64,000 nucleotides of DNA from Monomorium pharaonis (GCF_013373865.1 NC_050467.1:38859132-38923131); one strand, 5' to 3'; numbered from the stretch's first letter, positions 38,615 through 51,700 are shown. Made by a program: numbers and translations. The notes: generated from the letters alone by a model not told the origin.

Positions 38615-38845
38615 TCACCATTGATTGCATAGCTCTGCCGATCGTATGTATATATTCTGATACGGAGGAACGTACACGCATCTGTCGGTCGTAGCTACAG
38701 TAGTCCAGTGAAACTGTCGGTTTGTTTCATGTTCCGAATTGACATATATATCTTCGCTCTCTCCCGATACCACCAGCAGCAGCAGCAACAGTAGTAGCAG
38801 AAGCAGCAGCTGCAGTTCAACCGCGAGTCCGAGTCGAGAGCACAT
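38615..38845 (-). CDS. Open frame with poly-Leu leader from a CTG repeat
   Basis: The minus-strand frame of 76 codons begins MCSRLGLAVELQ, followed by a run of 12 Leu and then VVSGESED, which resembles a signal peptide with a cleavage region. The remainder is hydrophilic with two Cys. The Leu run is encoded by a CAG/CTG simple repeat, so the resemblance may be accidental. It points away from module A, whose plus-strand frame starts 250 bases away. A GTAAGT at about 38846-38852 on the minus strand lies just upstream of ATG and could be a donor instead. Confidence 0.2.
   Translation of the reverse strand: MCSRLGLAVELQLLLLLLLLLLLLVVSGESEDIYVNSEHETNRQFHWTTVATTDRCVYVPPYQNIYIRSAELCNQW
38772..38816. 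repeat. CAG/CTG trinucleotide repeat, interrupted
   Basis: CAG units are interrupted by CAA, TAG and AAG triplets. It lies inside the minus-strand frame at 38615-38845. Confidence 0.85.
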
Positions 38846-38868
38846 ACTTACTTGAAACTATCAGCCCA

Positions 38869-39143
38869 ACTGTCAAACTGCAGTTGATAATGTAGTCGGC
38901 CACAACAGCCTTGCCCGCCTCAAGCAACTCTCGCGCGCGGCATAAAACAGAGAGAGAGGGAGAGAGCGACGGGGAAGAGATCAGTAACTACCCGTAACTT
39001 CGTGAGAAGCTTAAGAAACGAAGAACTCGTGCGGGAGAAGCTTACACTCCCGCGAGCTTATAAGAGCGTCCCGAAGTATGTACACCATATGAATTATGGA
39101 CCAAGCGACGAGGGAGACGTATCTTCGGGTTATGCAAAACCTG
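38869..39143 (+). promoter_or_regulatory. Duplicated promoter-like module, copy A
   Basis: Blocks shared in the same order with copy B (39930-40158): GTCAAACT, GATAAT.TAGTC.GCC, GAGATCAGTAAC, AAGCTTAAGAA, GCTTATAAGAGC, GAAGTATGTAC, ATGAATTATG and GGGTTATGCAAAA. The TATAAG at 39059-39064 is in a good TATA-box context; a start site about 30 bases on would fall just before ATG 39096. GAGAGAGAGGGAGAGAG (about 38950-38966) could bind a GAGA factor. Promoter function is inferred from the TATA-like block and from conservation between copies. Confidence 0.45.
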
Positions 39144-39245
39144 ATTCTCGATGCACTCCCACCCATCGATGACATGCTCCTGCATATACTGTCTCGGCGT
39201 ATCCATAAAGTCGATATCCTGGTCTTTTTTTATACTTATTGTTAG
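39096..39245 (+). CDS. Short open frame downstream of module A (49 codons)
   Basis: The frame begins MDQATRETYLRVMQNL. It shares RETYL(R/W)VMQNL with the frame at 40108. Across these 11 codons the two copies differ by six substitutions, only one of which changes the residue (R/W). That hints at selection on protein, but the sample is tiny and an indel shifts the frame just upstream. It is not a signal peptide and no family is recognised. It could be a first coding exon, a micropeptide or chance within a transcribed leader. Confidence 0.25.
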   Translation: MDQATRETYLRVMQNLILDALPPIDDMLLHILSRRIHKVDILVFFYTYC

Positions 39246-39929
39246 TCTCTGTAAGATGGAATTAATTTTTTATCTAACTCGTGGATGTTTACACAATTTT
39301 AGGAATGACAAATTAAAAAAATCTTGTGAAGAAAATGAATATAATTTTATTTCATTATGTTGTAAATAATATTATGTATATACACACATAAAATGTCCTG
39401 AAATTTGTGAATCAATACTATAACAAGAAAGTTTTCTCAAAAAATAAATTTGTAAATTTTTATATAGTTTTTGAAGCTTAGTCAATCTTATAAAATCAAT
39501 CTTAAATAATTTTCCGAGAATTTCTTTACTATAATCTCTTGCGAATTATTTTATTTAATCTCTTATTTCTTTTTCTCTTTTTTATTTAATAACGAAATTA
39601 TATTCATTGTAAAACTATGTTATATTTGTCTTTATGTTCTAAATTTGCCATATAAAATATGTAAGACACAGATCTTATTTATTGTGTAAGATATATTTCT
39701 ACTATCAGCTTTTAATTTTTCATTTTTATTTATGCTTTCCGTTAATGCAAAATTTATATGTGACACGATAAATTTACGACGTAAGATAACAGGATAAGCA
39801 AAAATTCAAATTTTATAGAGATTTGCATAATTGCGTTCCTAAGATGGCATAAGTTTGTCGCACATGCTAAATCCACTGGAGCATCGCTCGCACGGCATCG
39901 AGAAGAAATTTAGGTCGTGCTCGGAACGA

Positions 39930-40158
39930 AATCAACTTGGGCGTCAAACTAGAGTCGATAATATAGTCAGCCGATGAAGCGCAACGGCATAGCTCCCGTT
40001 CGAGGAGAGATCAGTAACAACTCGCAACTCCCCGGGAAAGCTTAAGAATTCGAGAAAGCCTCGGGCTTATAAGAGCCGCCTCTGCTTCGAAGTATGTACT
40101 TCGATGCATGAATTATGCACTAGAAGACGTACGAGAGACATATCTTTGGGTTATGCAA
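39930..40158 (+). promoter_or_regulatory. Duplicated promoter-like module, copy B
   Basis: Direct repeat of copy A about 1.06 kb downstream, with all the shared blocks in the same order. The TATA-like TATAAG is at 40068-40073 and ATG at 40108. Similarity stops abruptly after the block GGGTTATGCAAAA plus a few bases, as in A. The sequence between the copies is AT-rich and unrelated. Confidence 0.45.
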
Positions 40159-40320
40159 AATTTGCCATACTCGGTTCAGTTTCCTCTTTCTTTTTTTCTC
40201 TCTTTTTATCTGCCTCTTCGTTTATTTCCGATGAAACGCATATATATTTTTCGTTCACATTTCGATAAAAACGCACGTTTTTATTTCGTCTATATTCGAT
40301 ATCAGCGAATGAAAATTTGA
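40108..40320 (+). CDS. Short open frame downstream of module B (70 codons)
   Basis: The frame begins MNYALEDVRETYLWVMQNL. It shares the RETYL-VMQNL stretch with the frame at 39096. The rest (Phe/Leu-rich, then basic) has no counterpart downstream of module A and is probably a read-through of AT-rich sequence. ATG lies 40 bases after the TATA-like box, so any 5' leader would be very short. No family is recognised. Confidence 0.2.
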   Translation: MNYALEDVRETYLWVMQNLPYSVQFPLSFFLSFYLPLRLFPMKRIYIFRSHFDKNARFYFVYIRYQRMKI

Positions 40321-40329
40321 ATTCTCTCA

Positions 40330-43300
40330 TAAAAGATTGCTAGAAACCAGCATTATGACATTTTCTTCCGATCACATCCTTTTGCTCGGATAAAAATCTT
40401 AAAAAGATAATCTTTTTGATTGTGACACAAAATGGAAAAGGATATATATTCTATATTTTTGTTTTATGATATGTACTATCTAAAATCTGAATTAACTGCA
40501 ATTAGTAACTATTCATTGTCTTTCAATGATTTTGATTAAGAGAAGAGTATTCTCATGGACCGAAATTAGTATATTTATTGCTGAAGAACAATGCATATTG
40601 ATTTATATAGTGAGTACAATACTAAAATCAAACTATTCGTTATCTTTTGGGAGGGATTTGATAGAGATAGAAAAAAGATAATAATAAAAGGATAAAATTA
40701 GTCGTGACATTTTACATTTTTCGCAAAGTTTAAATATTATTTGTTTTTTTAATTATTAAATTTAAATGTAAAATGTATTCTTGATTTAACGTCGTTAATT
40801 TTATTCCTTTTGGAATGTAAAAATGTACTATCACAGACTAAGTAGATTAAGTGATAGCTTTCTTTAATATATTGGTCTTTAATATATTGGTATCTAATTT
40901 TAGACTTAATTTTAAACTATTTTGTAATCTGGGTCTAGAATATATTGAGATCTCGATGAAACGTTAACACGATAGGATATGCATACCAAAGTAACTATGC
41001 TCGATCGTTAACGAAACTAGTAGAAGCGCAGCCGCATATATAAGACTCTCTCTCTCTCTCTCATTATATATATAATTGAAATATATTTTACCCATGACAT
41101 ATTTATCCATATAGGATCTTTTCATGCATATAATTAATACGCACGATGTCCTGGCATAGTCATTATCTACAGAACAGTTCTAACAGTACTTTGATCAATA
41201 TACGTCGTTGATATTATACGCGCTGCAAACGTCACGGACACCGGAGACGTCATAGATCGGGTCACGTATCTAATGAGCAATCGTGGCGGCTAAGCGTTGC
41301 AATATTGATACCACTATTATCTAACTTAGAGCCCGGTTGTAACTTGCAGTATCCTCGTAAATCGCGTAGTCGCGAGCAGAATTGACCGGTTTTCCTACGG
41401 AAGAGAAATACCCATTCTATTTCGTAATTGTCTCAAGCCAGAGAAGACCTACCTACATCTTCATTCAGCCACCAACATGATTGAATTCCTAATGAACCAA
41501 TAATTTCACTAATGATGCACGATCACGAACTGTTTGTTGTGCACATGTGCCTATTAGCACCACTATTTGTGGAGAATTAATTTAATCAATCGGCAATAGA
41601 CACAGTTGTCATTAATTAAATAATTGAAGAAATTAAAAAGTAATTATTTTCTATTATTATTGAATAATGGAAGAATTTAGATTTTCAATCAATCTCGTAT
41701 CAGAAAAACAAAATATCAGCTTTTACATCCTGCTCGTTTCCAGCGTTTCATTATTTAAATTATTTGAGCTAATTATTTATTTGATTTTTCACATTTTTTA
41801 AAAAGTAATGCACAAATACATTTAAATTGGCAAAAAGTTTAACGTAATTCGAAATATATTCGAATTTAAATATTATTATGCTTGAATACTGGATTATATC
41901 TACATTTAAATTAAATTGATTAAATTATTGCTTCAAAAACCAGAACGTACCGTTTAAAAAATTACTTCAAATGTTCACAATTTTAATACAACACGATATA
42001 TATACTTTTCTTAACTTCTTATCTTCAAAGTGCGCAACGAACGATCGAAAAATGCGATTTTCTGTGATGCTGCCTAACCGATATCGCCGGAAATGGGCGC
42101 GTCTCTGCACTATCCTGAAATCTATCCACACAAAAGGGTATGCCCTACGTAGCGTACGGTTACTGCACCCATTCTTGCTGCACTCGATGCAGAGACGAGT
42201 TTCTGGAAAGTTAGACAGGAGCGGCTAGTTGCACGTACGGGCACGCGATCGAGCAGGAGATTTTTGCACGCGATCGCACGCCGCGCCGCGCTGGCTGAAT
42301 TCCCGAACGACGGCCCTCCCAAGCCCGTGGGAGCTGGTACGTGCGTTAACGCGACCGTAACCATCGGCCGTCGCGAATAAAAGTGTATTAAACGTAATGA
42401 AATCGTATCTGCGAAAATCGTAGGGATATCGCACGGCCATTGATAGCTGATATCGTTAACGTTGAATCGTAACGAGATGAGGCTTGTTTCGGGGAAAAAG
42501 TTGATGAGAAAAAACCGGCTAAAAATACCAGATGAAATTCGATTTGGAACGAATATAAATTTTATCGATATCTGAAACTAATAATTTTTCAACAATCTTT
42601 TATATCTTTTATTTAACTTATTCTCACTTTTTATATTGTATGCGTAATATATAATTTATAATAATTAACAGATATTATTAAATGAAAATTATTTATTAAA
42701 ATTTTTTTAAAGTAAAATGTCTAACTTAGCAATTTCTGTATTGATCTTGTTTTGAATTCTGCTTTTAAATTTTATGTGAAATGCTGTTAAAAGCTGTCGT
42801 TTGGAAATACCTTGTTTGACTGCGAGGCTTAATTATCTGGCTATTTACTGTAGGGAATTGAACGGCTATAAGCAATTAGAGCGGACGTAATACACGCGGG
42901 CGAACGCAACGTCGCAGAGCCGATATCTCGCAACGTAAGTGTACATGAAGAGAGATGTGTTCGCTACATAGAGCGTTTATTTGCTGTGTTATCGGTCTAA
43001 TCGCCTTACATTAGTTTTGCTCGTTCGTTTTCCATGCTAAACTGGGTTTTAATTAGACCACAAATTGAATTTTCACCGAGAGTAGTCAATTGCAAATTAT
43101 ACGCGAGATAAAGTCACGTACACCGACACTTTTCCAAATACAGTTTGTATAATATCATATACATCAAGTATATATCCGCATACAGTTAAAGCCAGATAGT
43201 TCGAAATAACGATAAAATACGAAGGTACGAGTAATTGGGAGGTAAATGATTACGTCTGCGTTTCGAAATGCGTATAGGTTTTTTGTCGGACCGTACAAGT

Positions 43301-46300
43301 TGATCGTTGAAAGTGGTCTCTGACCACAGATATGCACGGTAATATACGAGCGAGTGATCGATAAGAGGGTGCTTTTCGTGATAAGAACGAACCAGGCTTG
43401 CGCTACCAATTGCTCCTTCGCCTTTAAATTGCAACCAACCAAAAGGATCAAAGGCTCTGCTCTTGTTCGCCCAGCGAGCAACTTTACTAGCCAGTATTTG
43501 CCTCAGATGTTATTTCATATGTTTCTCTTTCTCTTATTTTCTGATTCTTTTGTTTACATGTTATTTAACTGTTTTATTTTTTTACTTTTGCTATACTTTG
43601 TTGTGTTACCGCTTTTCTTTTATTTTTTGTTTTTATGTTCTTAGAGGTTTTGTTCTTTTAGAATATTGAATAAATGTTTTTCTCTTTTTCTCTCTTCCTT
43701 CTCTCTAATTTATAAAGACGTTTATGAAATTCGAACAGAAGCTACAAACTTAAATAACGTAAAAAAACTGTTTGCGCACATTCTAATAAATACATATTTG
43801 ATACGCCCGTTATACCGAGCGTGCAATAACCAATTTGTTAGACGATACGCTTCACGTTACTTATTCATTCGCAGTAAGCCGTGCGTTTAATCGCGTGTCG
43901 TATCGGTAGCGCAGAACGAAATACCGCATTAATTAAAGTGTGCCGTAGTAATTAGCCGGTAGTAATTACCTGTCGGTGTGTCCCGAAACTGCCGATCCTT
44001 TCTCGAGTTTTCGTACGAAATAGAAACACGCATGCAACGAGCGGGTGTCGAACAAACTGGTGTCGAACGACACTATCGTAATTAACTACATTTTTGCTTT
44101 CGTATCGAATACGAGGCTCTGTAGTCGAAGTTTGCATACGCTTGAAGTACTATAGAGTACTATAAGAGAAAGTATTATAGATACACTATCAGAGTTAGTA
44201 ATGCGATTATAAATTCATTTACATTTATAAATTTTTGAACAATACGTATGAAACATTTCTAATAATATTAATAATTTATTAATAAGTACTAATCGTGAAG
44301 TAAAAAATGGGACTCGTGCCTTGAACATCTTTAAAACTTGCCGTTAGTGTTTGACGAACAAATTAAACAGGTAACTTTTTATTCTAGAAAGATGACAACT
44401 CTCGACGATGCATACGTCTTTCGTACTAGTCGCGTGTACATTTTTTTCATTTTTTCTTTATCTCGTCGTAGGACCAGGTCCCTTTCGAACATGCAACAAA
44501 TCGCGAGTCGGTAATTTATTGGTACTGCCGGACCACTCGAACGTTCAAGATCGCACCAGCGGTAAATTAAGCGTTTCCACAGGGCTGCAGCCCGTAAATG
44601 GGTGACACTCGATTTGCTCGCGTGGCTTTTAGAGCGCAGGTACGATCGAAGATACGATCCAAGATTCGGTCGAGAGTGTGTGCCGTTGTATCTATCGAAG
44701 GAGCGAGCGTGGTGCTTTACGTGGGAGAATAAATGGTATAATGATGGGGTCCCTTTAGGCTAGCTAGAATAGATTATTGATTAGAAAATCGATAGTATCG
44801 TGAACTATTTCCTCATAATACCTAAAAACGTTTATGTTCAGAAAATAGACGTTAAATAAAATTAATCATGTAATACATTTCCATAAATTTTTTGAAGGAT
44901 TAAAAATAAAATTATGAAGAATATCGATTAGCACAAATATAAATAAGCTTATTTTAATTATTTAAAATTAGATATTCCAATCTATATCTTGATATACAAG
45001 TAGTAACAAAACATTATTCTCTTTCTCTTCAATAAAAATCTTCAAGATTGAAGATTAGAAAATATTTAATATTGAAATTTCTAAATAACGATAGAACAGA
45101 AAAAGTCCAATTGCATTTTTTACAGCAGTATTGTCGTGAAATTTAGCAGAGAATATGATCTTAAGTTTTTTTGAAGGCAAACCTCACGAAACGTGCTGCT
45201 GCACCATGACTTTATATCGTTCAACTTATCTTTTATTATGAAACAAGGATAAATAACTTCTTTCAAGGCAGTTTCCTACGATATTTCTTCTACCGCCGCG
45301 CAATTTATCCTGCAGGCAACAACCAGACGACTATAGAGAATCGCTTGTACAAATCTGAGACGTGGTTTGCCACACGAGTTTACTCGGTGGGCACTAGTCG
45401 TTGTTGCAAGAATACATAACAAGTGTGGCGCCTAGCATTAAACCGACCACGCGCATAACATTAATCCGCATTACGCTGTTTTACGCGATCCCCGACGCTT
45501 ACCGGGAATAATGCGGGATTACGTTGTAAATAATTCCGCACGTTGTTACGTGAATCACGGGCACGCGAGTGGAAGATCGCTTTCAACGTATTTTTATCGA
45601 GCCCAAACTATCACAAATATCTCAAATTTATTGCAGTAATTTTTTTGACCTATTTAAATAAGGTATATACGTTTGCAAATAATACAAATATTCGTTTATT
45701 TAAAAACTGCAAGTATCTCGTAGAAGAGAAATGTAAAAACTTTATAATATCTCGTATAATATTTTAAAAATACTCTTGTATTTTTTGAAACCGTACTATT
45801 TTTTTTCTCTTACATTTTTCTTTCTATTATAAAATATTTCTTGCATTTTAATTAAGAGATATAGAAATATTTGTAATGTGACAGAAAACTTGATAAGTTT
45901 TGATTAAGTTACAGTAATAAATTCAATATAAAATCTATTTGTGGATTATTTATTAAGCTAAACTGATATTTTTGTATCAACGAGTGACAATTATTGTTTA
46001 TATTGTATAAAAACCAAATGTCAAGTCGCTTGTATTTCGTTTAAATCGTATCAAATATAACGTAAGACTTAAATACGTGTACGTGATTTAATACCGGAAT
46101 GAGTTTTCTCGTGGCGTTACGATCGTTAACCATTTAAATGGATTCTCATTGGTGGCTTTAGAACGGGACAAGGAATACGACGAGTAGCGCAGGAAGACGG
46201 TGAAATCCGAGGGTGGAAACGGTTGGAGTTTCCCTAGTTTCGATATCTGCCTTCGCGAATGCGAGCCGCGCGTAGTGTTCAAATATTTATCGGACACGCC

Positions 46301-47765
46301 TTACATACCCAAACTAAAACTCCGGATTCCGGCAGTTACGACGTTATTAATGGCCCGCTACGAAATGCTCGTAAATTTCCCGGGAATTTAACGCCGATTC
46401 TCCCTTACGCGATGCCGGAGGTCCTTGCTGGAGAAACAACAAATTGTTTATATCATGCCGATCGTCCCACTTTCTCTCCTCGGCAAATAACCTGTGATTC
46501 TCTATACTGGAAAAAATAAATATACCCATCCTATTTTCGTTTAATCCCAAATCATGAATCTGAATATAAGAGCGGTATAAAGCCGGTATCTTTCGTACGA
46601 ACGCGCATAATTAATAAATCATGCGCTGCTCGTAATACCTGGTATCCTGCGCTTTTGCCGTTCCTTCATCGATCCTGCTACGTCGGGAACGATATATGAG
46701 CCTCTTATAAAGGGTCGAAGACACTGGTCCTACATATAATGCAACGTACAAGATTTACGAAGCAGCTTGCTAGGTTTGCTTCGTAAAACTTTTAAAACGT
46801 TCCTGTAATGCGTAACGAAAAATTCATGACATAAGCGAATCCTCAACGAGTTTTTAAATTTTTATCGGAACAAAATACAATTTATAATAATTATAATTTA
46901 CGATACACAACTAATTATTGTGAAATAACAGTTACAAGATACAATCTTCTGTTGCATCCCTTGTCTATGTATAAATGTATTAAATCTGTGTTTTAAGTAT
47001 AGCTTTCTTTTTCTCATACACATGAAGATGAGAAAGCAGTATAACCAACAAAGGAAATGGATTATTTTTTTATTTTTCGACATTTTTTACATTACAATAT
47101 CAGTTTTACTATTGCGGGCGGTAATACATTTTATTATTATTTGTGAACGTTAAAAGATGTTAGACGAGATGCAAAAGTCTTGCAGTCGAGGATTTTTTTA
47201 TAACAGGTGCACTTTCGCGTCGCTACGACACGTTTTAAACCGAGGTGTCTTAAAGGTTCTCGATGAGTATGAGTCCGTCGCAAACGTACGGGGCTTTACG
47301 CTTCGCCTGCATATTCCCGGGTGTACGATGTAAAAGCATCGAAGACGAGACGACGCGGGTGAAGCTCGGTCTCTTTTTCCCCCCCTTGCAAATGAAAAGT
47401 CGCTCTTGCGAAAGATGAACGAGGTTGTAACCGCGAATCCGCGGGTTCTCTCCCGGCGGTTTGCAGTGACGAATCGAAAGGGGAACGCTTGAAAGCCTCG
47501 ACTTGCCCTTTGAGAGAACGGTTAATTTGCGAATGCTTTACTGGAATATCCTTCGTATTTATTTCCAAGGAGTATAAAAGCTCGTTTGATATAAAAAGGG
47601 CGAATGCATCATCTCGTAAAATAGCGTTAATTCGAGCGAAACTAATCCTTTTAACCCACGTCTTTTTGCTATATGATTTCCCATTTGATTTGTTATTGTA
47701 TCGCGTAATACTAAGGAAAAACTACAATAAATTGAGTTGTTAATTTCAATCGACGTACAGGTATC
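40330..47765. other. No gene recognised
   Basis: A TATA-like GCATATATAAGACTC followed by a TC run lies at about 41035-41062 without a downstream gene. The rest is AT-rich with GC-richer patches near 42040-42360 and 46200-46450. Confidence 0.45.
40861..40891. repeat. Two tandem copies of a 15-bp unit
   Basis: CTTTAATATATTGGT occurs twice in direct succession. Confidence 0.7.
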
Positions 47766-47882
47766 TATAGCATTTTCAGATAGCAAGCTAGATCAGTTTG
47801 CCGTTAAATGTCGTCATATATGTCATTTCGACGTTAAAATGACGACAAATAACGTCAGCTTGCTACCTGGGTAACTCCATAG
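47766..47882. mobile_element. Small palindromic MITE-like hairpin
   Basis: CAGATAGCAAGCT (47777-47789) pairs with AGCTTGCTACCTG (ending 47869), and CGTTAAATGTCGTCAT pairs with ATGACGACAAATAACG. One arm has about ten extra bases. Weaker pairing extends to CTATAG/CTATAG-like ends. No clear target duplication was found. Confidence 0.55.
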
Positions 47883-48039
47883 CACAAACGCTTTACGAAT
47901 AATTCTTACTTGCAAATCGTACACATTTAAGAATCGCGAAGACGCTCGTTCGACGCTCTTTCTCGAGAGGAAACTACTCGAGAGCTGAACCATCGACGTT
48001 TACCATCGTTTTTCCGTTCCGTTTCTGCACTCCTTTCCG

Positions 48040-48760
48040 GACGCCCTACCAAAATCCATTAATAAAATGGAGCAAGTGAGGCAGAATGCGTCCGTATGCA
48101 TTTGTATTTTCGTGTTCCCTCTCGCGTTCTCTCTCGCGCACGAGATGGTAAATGGTAGGGAACTGAGAGGATAGAGGGTTTACGAGGAAGAGAAGAGGGT
48201 GTAGGTAGACGTAGCGAGCTGCGCGTAACACGGAGTACATAGTGGATTGTGTAGCTTCTTCTCCCCGCGTAGGGTACGCGCTCGTAGCATGTCGTATATA
48301 CGCACGTTACGTACGTGTATGCATTATACGCGCGGCGCAGGGCGCGATTCGCGCTATCGTGTTCTCAGCTCGGGGGAGCCTCGCTCCTCTCGTACTCCAA
48401 TATCGAAAACAATGCGATTTTACTGCCGCGAGCGCACACAGGCGAAATGCACACCGCGCGGCTCTTGGCTCCTCCGCGGGCGAGCGCGCACTCCGGGAGG
48501 CTACTAAAAAGCCGCGCTTGAAACGCGCGCGCTTCGTATTATCGTTACACGCGTTATTCGCGAAGCACGCTCGACGGAATTTTTGGACGGAGTATAATAG
48601 CGCGCGATACGCCGTAAGTGCGTCGTTAAACTTAAACGTTTCGCCCAGCAGTTTGTGTGCTCGTGTAGCCGAGAGAGAGAGAGAGGCTCATTGCATCGCG
48701 CAATATTACCGTAAGTGCTGGTCCTCTATCGCATGTGCGTTCCGCCGAAACTAGACGTAA
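48040..48760 (+). promoter_or_regulatory. CpG-rich patch, possible promoter and first exon
   Basis: A CT/GA-rich stretch (about 48115-48210) is followed by CpG-dense sequence. TATAAT lies near 48593, and a GAGAGAGAGAGAG tract lies near 48671. A consensus donor GTAAGT follows ATATTACC near 48711. This layout is compatible with a promoter and non-coding first exon on the plus strand. The 170-codon frame at 48242-48754 is Ala/Arg-rich, as expected of CpG-rich DNA, and is not recognised. Confidence 0.25.
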
Positions 48761-51700
48761 TTAGGCAGACAGGGACAGTTTAAAAGGATCTCTTTAATAT
48801 TTTATCAGCTTTAATATTTGATACATATATATATACATCTACTTTTATAACGGTCCCCGAGCTTATTATCCGAACGCATTATCAGAAATGCGGGGAGAAG
48901 AAAATAATTATGGAAAAATATTGGGAGAGATAAAAACAATATCTATTTTTGCGAGATATTTTTCATCGAGATAGATGAACTTTGCCGACCCTGTTTTTTA
49001 GCTTCCGCCCGTTACATGTCAACCTGAATTACGAATCGCATGGTAGCATGATTGCCGATACCGCCGAGAGCGAGACGCAGAAATGGCATTACACGCAGAG
49101 ACTCGTATATACACAGAGCAATCTTGTCTGATTTTACGGAATTATTTGATCTGATAGCACGGAACGACGATATCGTTGATCGATGATGATTGATGTATTA
49201 TTCTTAACGTGATGTGCATCTACAAACGCGCTCGCGGGATGCACCGTTACTTTAGAAGTTTAGATTTTATTTTAATTCGGAAAAAGACTAAACCCGCTAA
49301 AATTAAATTGGTTTTTTTTTTCTTTTTTTGAAGCAGATTCTATTACATATAAGCGATGTCTATCTGTAGTCTATCTACGCGATATCCACCACGGCGATCG
49401 ACCCCATAAATTCTTCAAAGTATTCAACGATGCTTGAAATCTTCTCGGTAAACGACGTCCGCTCGCTCGGGCCGAGCAACACGGTCTCTGTCTGCCCGAT
49501 TTGGCTTAACCTCGATCGAATAGATAAGATTGAAATATGACGTCGATAATACCGATATCGCGTTACACGGTTCGGCGCCACGGTTGGGTATATCGAGTAA
49601 CTTCGAAACTCGCGATGGATGCAAGCCATTAGACCGAAGACGCACCACCTCCGCGAAATCGGATACGGAGATCATTTCACGATTTCGCGATTCAAATGGC
49701 GAGAATTAATGCTTGATATTGAAAATTTCCCATGATTACCTAATGCAATAATGGAATAAAAACTCTAGTGGCTGAGAGAGAAAGAGATACTCCGTGGAAA
49801 GTTATTTTATATCAACTACGGTGGAATTCAGGCAACTTACTCGATAATTTAGTCTTTCGCGTTCGTACCTTCAGTTGTGTGCTTCACCGCGCCGCAGAAA
49901 TTTAACGCGCATACTCGGAACAAAGGGCGTCGTTCTTCCGTTCGGATACAAAAAAGCACACCCCGTTTTTTTGACTCGCCGCTTTTGCTACGCAAAACAA
50001 AGGCGTCCGTTACACGGACTGCGCTGACGACTACGCGTGGTAATTTTTCTTCCGCCGATCGACGGACGTTTAATGATTAAAAGACTATTTCGTGGCACGA
50101 GGAGTTCTTCTGATGGAGGGAGTGCACGAGGTGACTCGCAATATTGGTTATTGTTGCCGTCGTTGCGATCTCGCCTGTATCAAAAACGCAATTATTTCGC
50201 CGATGTTAATAATATAAATCGAGCAAGGAATAATAAAAGCTCATAAATTGCTCGCGTTTATATAATGCTGGCTGGTGGTAATTATCATATCAGAGTGATG
50301 GAAGTAAAATATTACTAGGGACGAGATGCGAATAAGTGTAAAAATCTATCGCGGATCGAGCGGGTCCATGTTAAGTATTATCATGAATTGCAGTGTGTAA
50401 ATTTACGTGAAATCGAGCGCTCAATGCACGGATAAAATTGTCAGATTTGTTATTATTAAATTTTATCCGCTCTCGGATTATAGGGAAATCGGCAATCTGA
50501 TCGGGTATTATAGGGGTTAATAATGCCATATATGTTCGTATACATACATTGATTTAGGTTGCGTCCCGCTGTAATGGGTATTTTGTTTAGCTTGCATTTA
50601 TCTGCCTTACACGTCATTAAACTCAAACTTTTATGTCTGCTGATGTCAGTTAAAAGACGTTATCAGTATAGGAAGAAGAAATGAATCTAGCAAGGAAACT
50701 TAATATCTTGAAATTTTTATTTTATGTATTTCATACGTTACAATTTTTATTCTTTTACCTCTATCTTTGTTATTTTGATTTGTGAGAAGAAGTAACGGAA
50801 TATATTTTAACGGGATAAGCTCAATATTTCTACCGAGTTTTGCTCTTTTATTCTCTTTGAATTAATTTTTTCTTCCAAGCTCGGGTTTATGTAATTGCAT
50901 AATGTAACGAACAGGCGGTTGATTCGCGACGATAATGGACATCCGGCATGTGCGCGATATTTAGGCGCGAGGAAATCCGGTTCGTCAATAACCACACCGC
51001 GTAATCGCGATAACGCAGCAGCAAATGATGATGACGGCCCTCCCTAGCTGTGGCCGTTAATTCGTCGAGCGCAAGCTTTAAAACGCTTTCGCTTTAGCGT
51101 TCTCGTTAAAATGCGCTCAATCTGCGCGCTCTCGTCGCCGGGTCGCGCGACGACGGACGACGGACGGCGGTGACGACGCCGGCACGTACCGAGATGGGCA
51201 AAACTAATTTCCGCTCGGAGATGAAACAGCCACCGTCGTTTAATTCGTGCCTTAGTGTCAATGGGGCCATTAACGCTTCATCGGGGTGTGAATATTTTGC
51301 GCGTTGTCCATCCATACGCGCGCGCGCGCGCGAGGATAGCGAGAGATTCGTTTTTAACGGATTCATTTCGTTTCATAACGTGCGGTAGCACGTCGCATCG
51401 CGAGCTTTGCATTTTGATACCGCGATGTGCGCTGCGTTCGCGTCGAATGCGCCTCGTTATTCCGCCGGTTAATGATTCACGGCGTAAAACACGGCTACAG
51501 AATTCAAACACGTCCGCAGCATTTCGGCTTTGCAGCAGCCTCTCCCGTCAACCGCCCTCGGCCATCGGCTGTTAAATTACTCGATGCGTAATCACGAAAT
51601 CACTAATTTCAATTAATTTTTTGCGGAACTTTCGACTGAATCTGCCACTATTAAATCTACTGTCCAAAACCGATGCGATAGCCAACGGTACTGAATGTTA

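Noticed and set aside
40960..41062. Possible third copy of the promoter-like module
   Set aside because: It has a TATA-like box but does not share the ordered blocks of copies A and B.
48242..48754. 170-codon plus-strand frame
   Set aside because: Ala/Arg-rich product of CpG-rich DNA, with no known family and several overlapping frames open in the same place.
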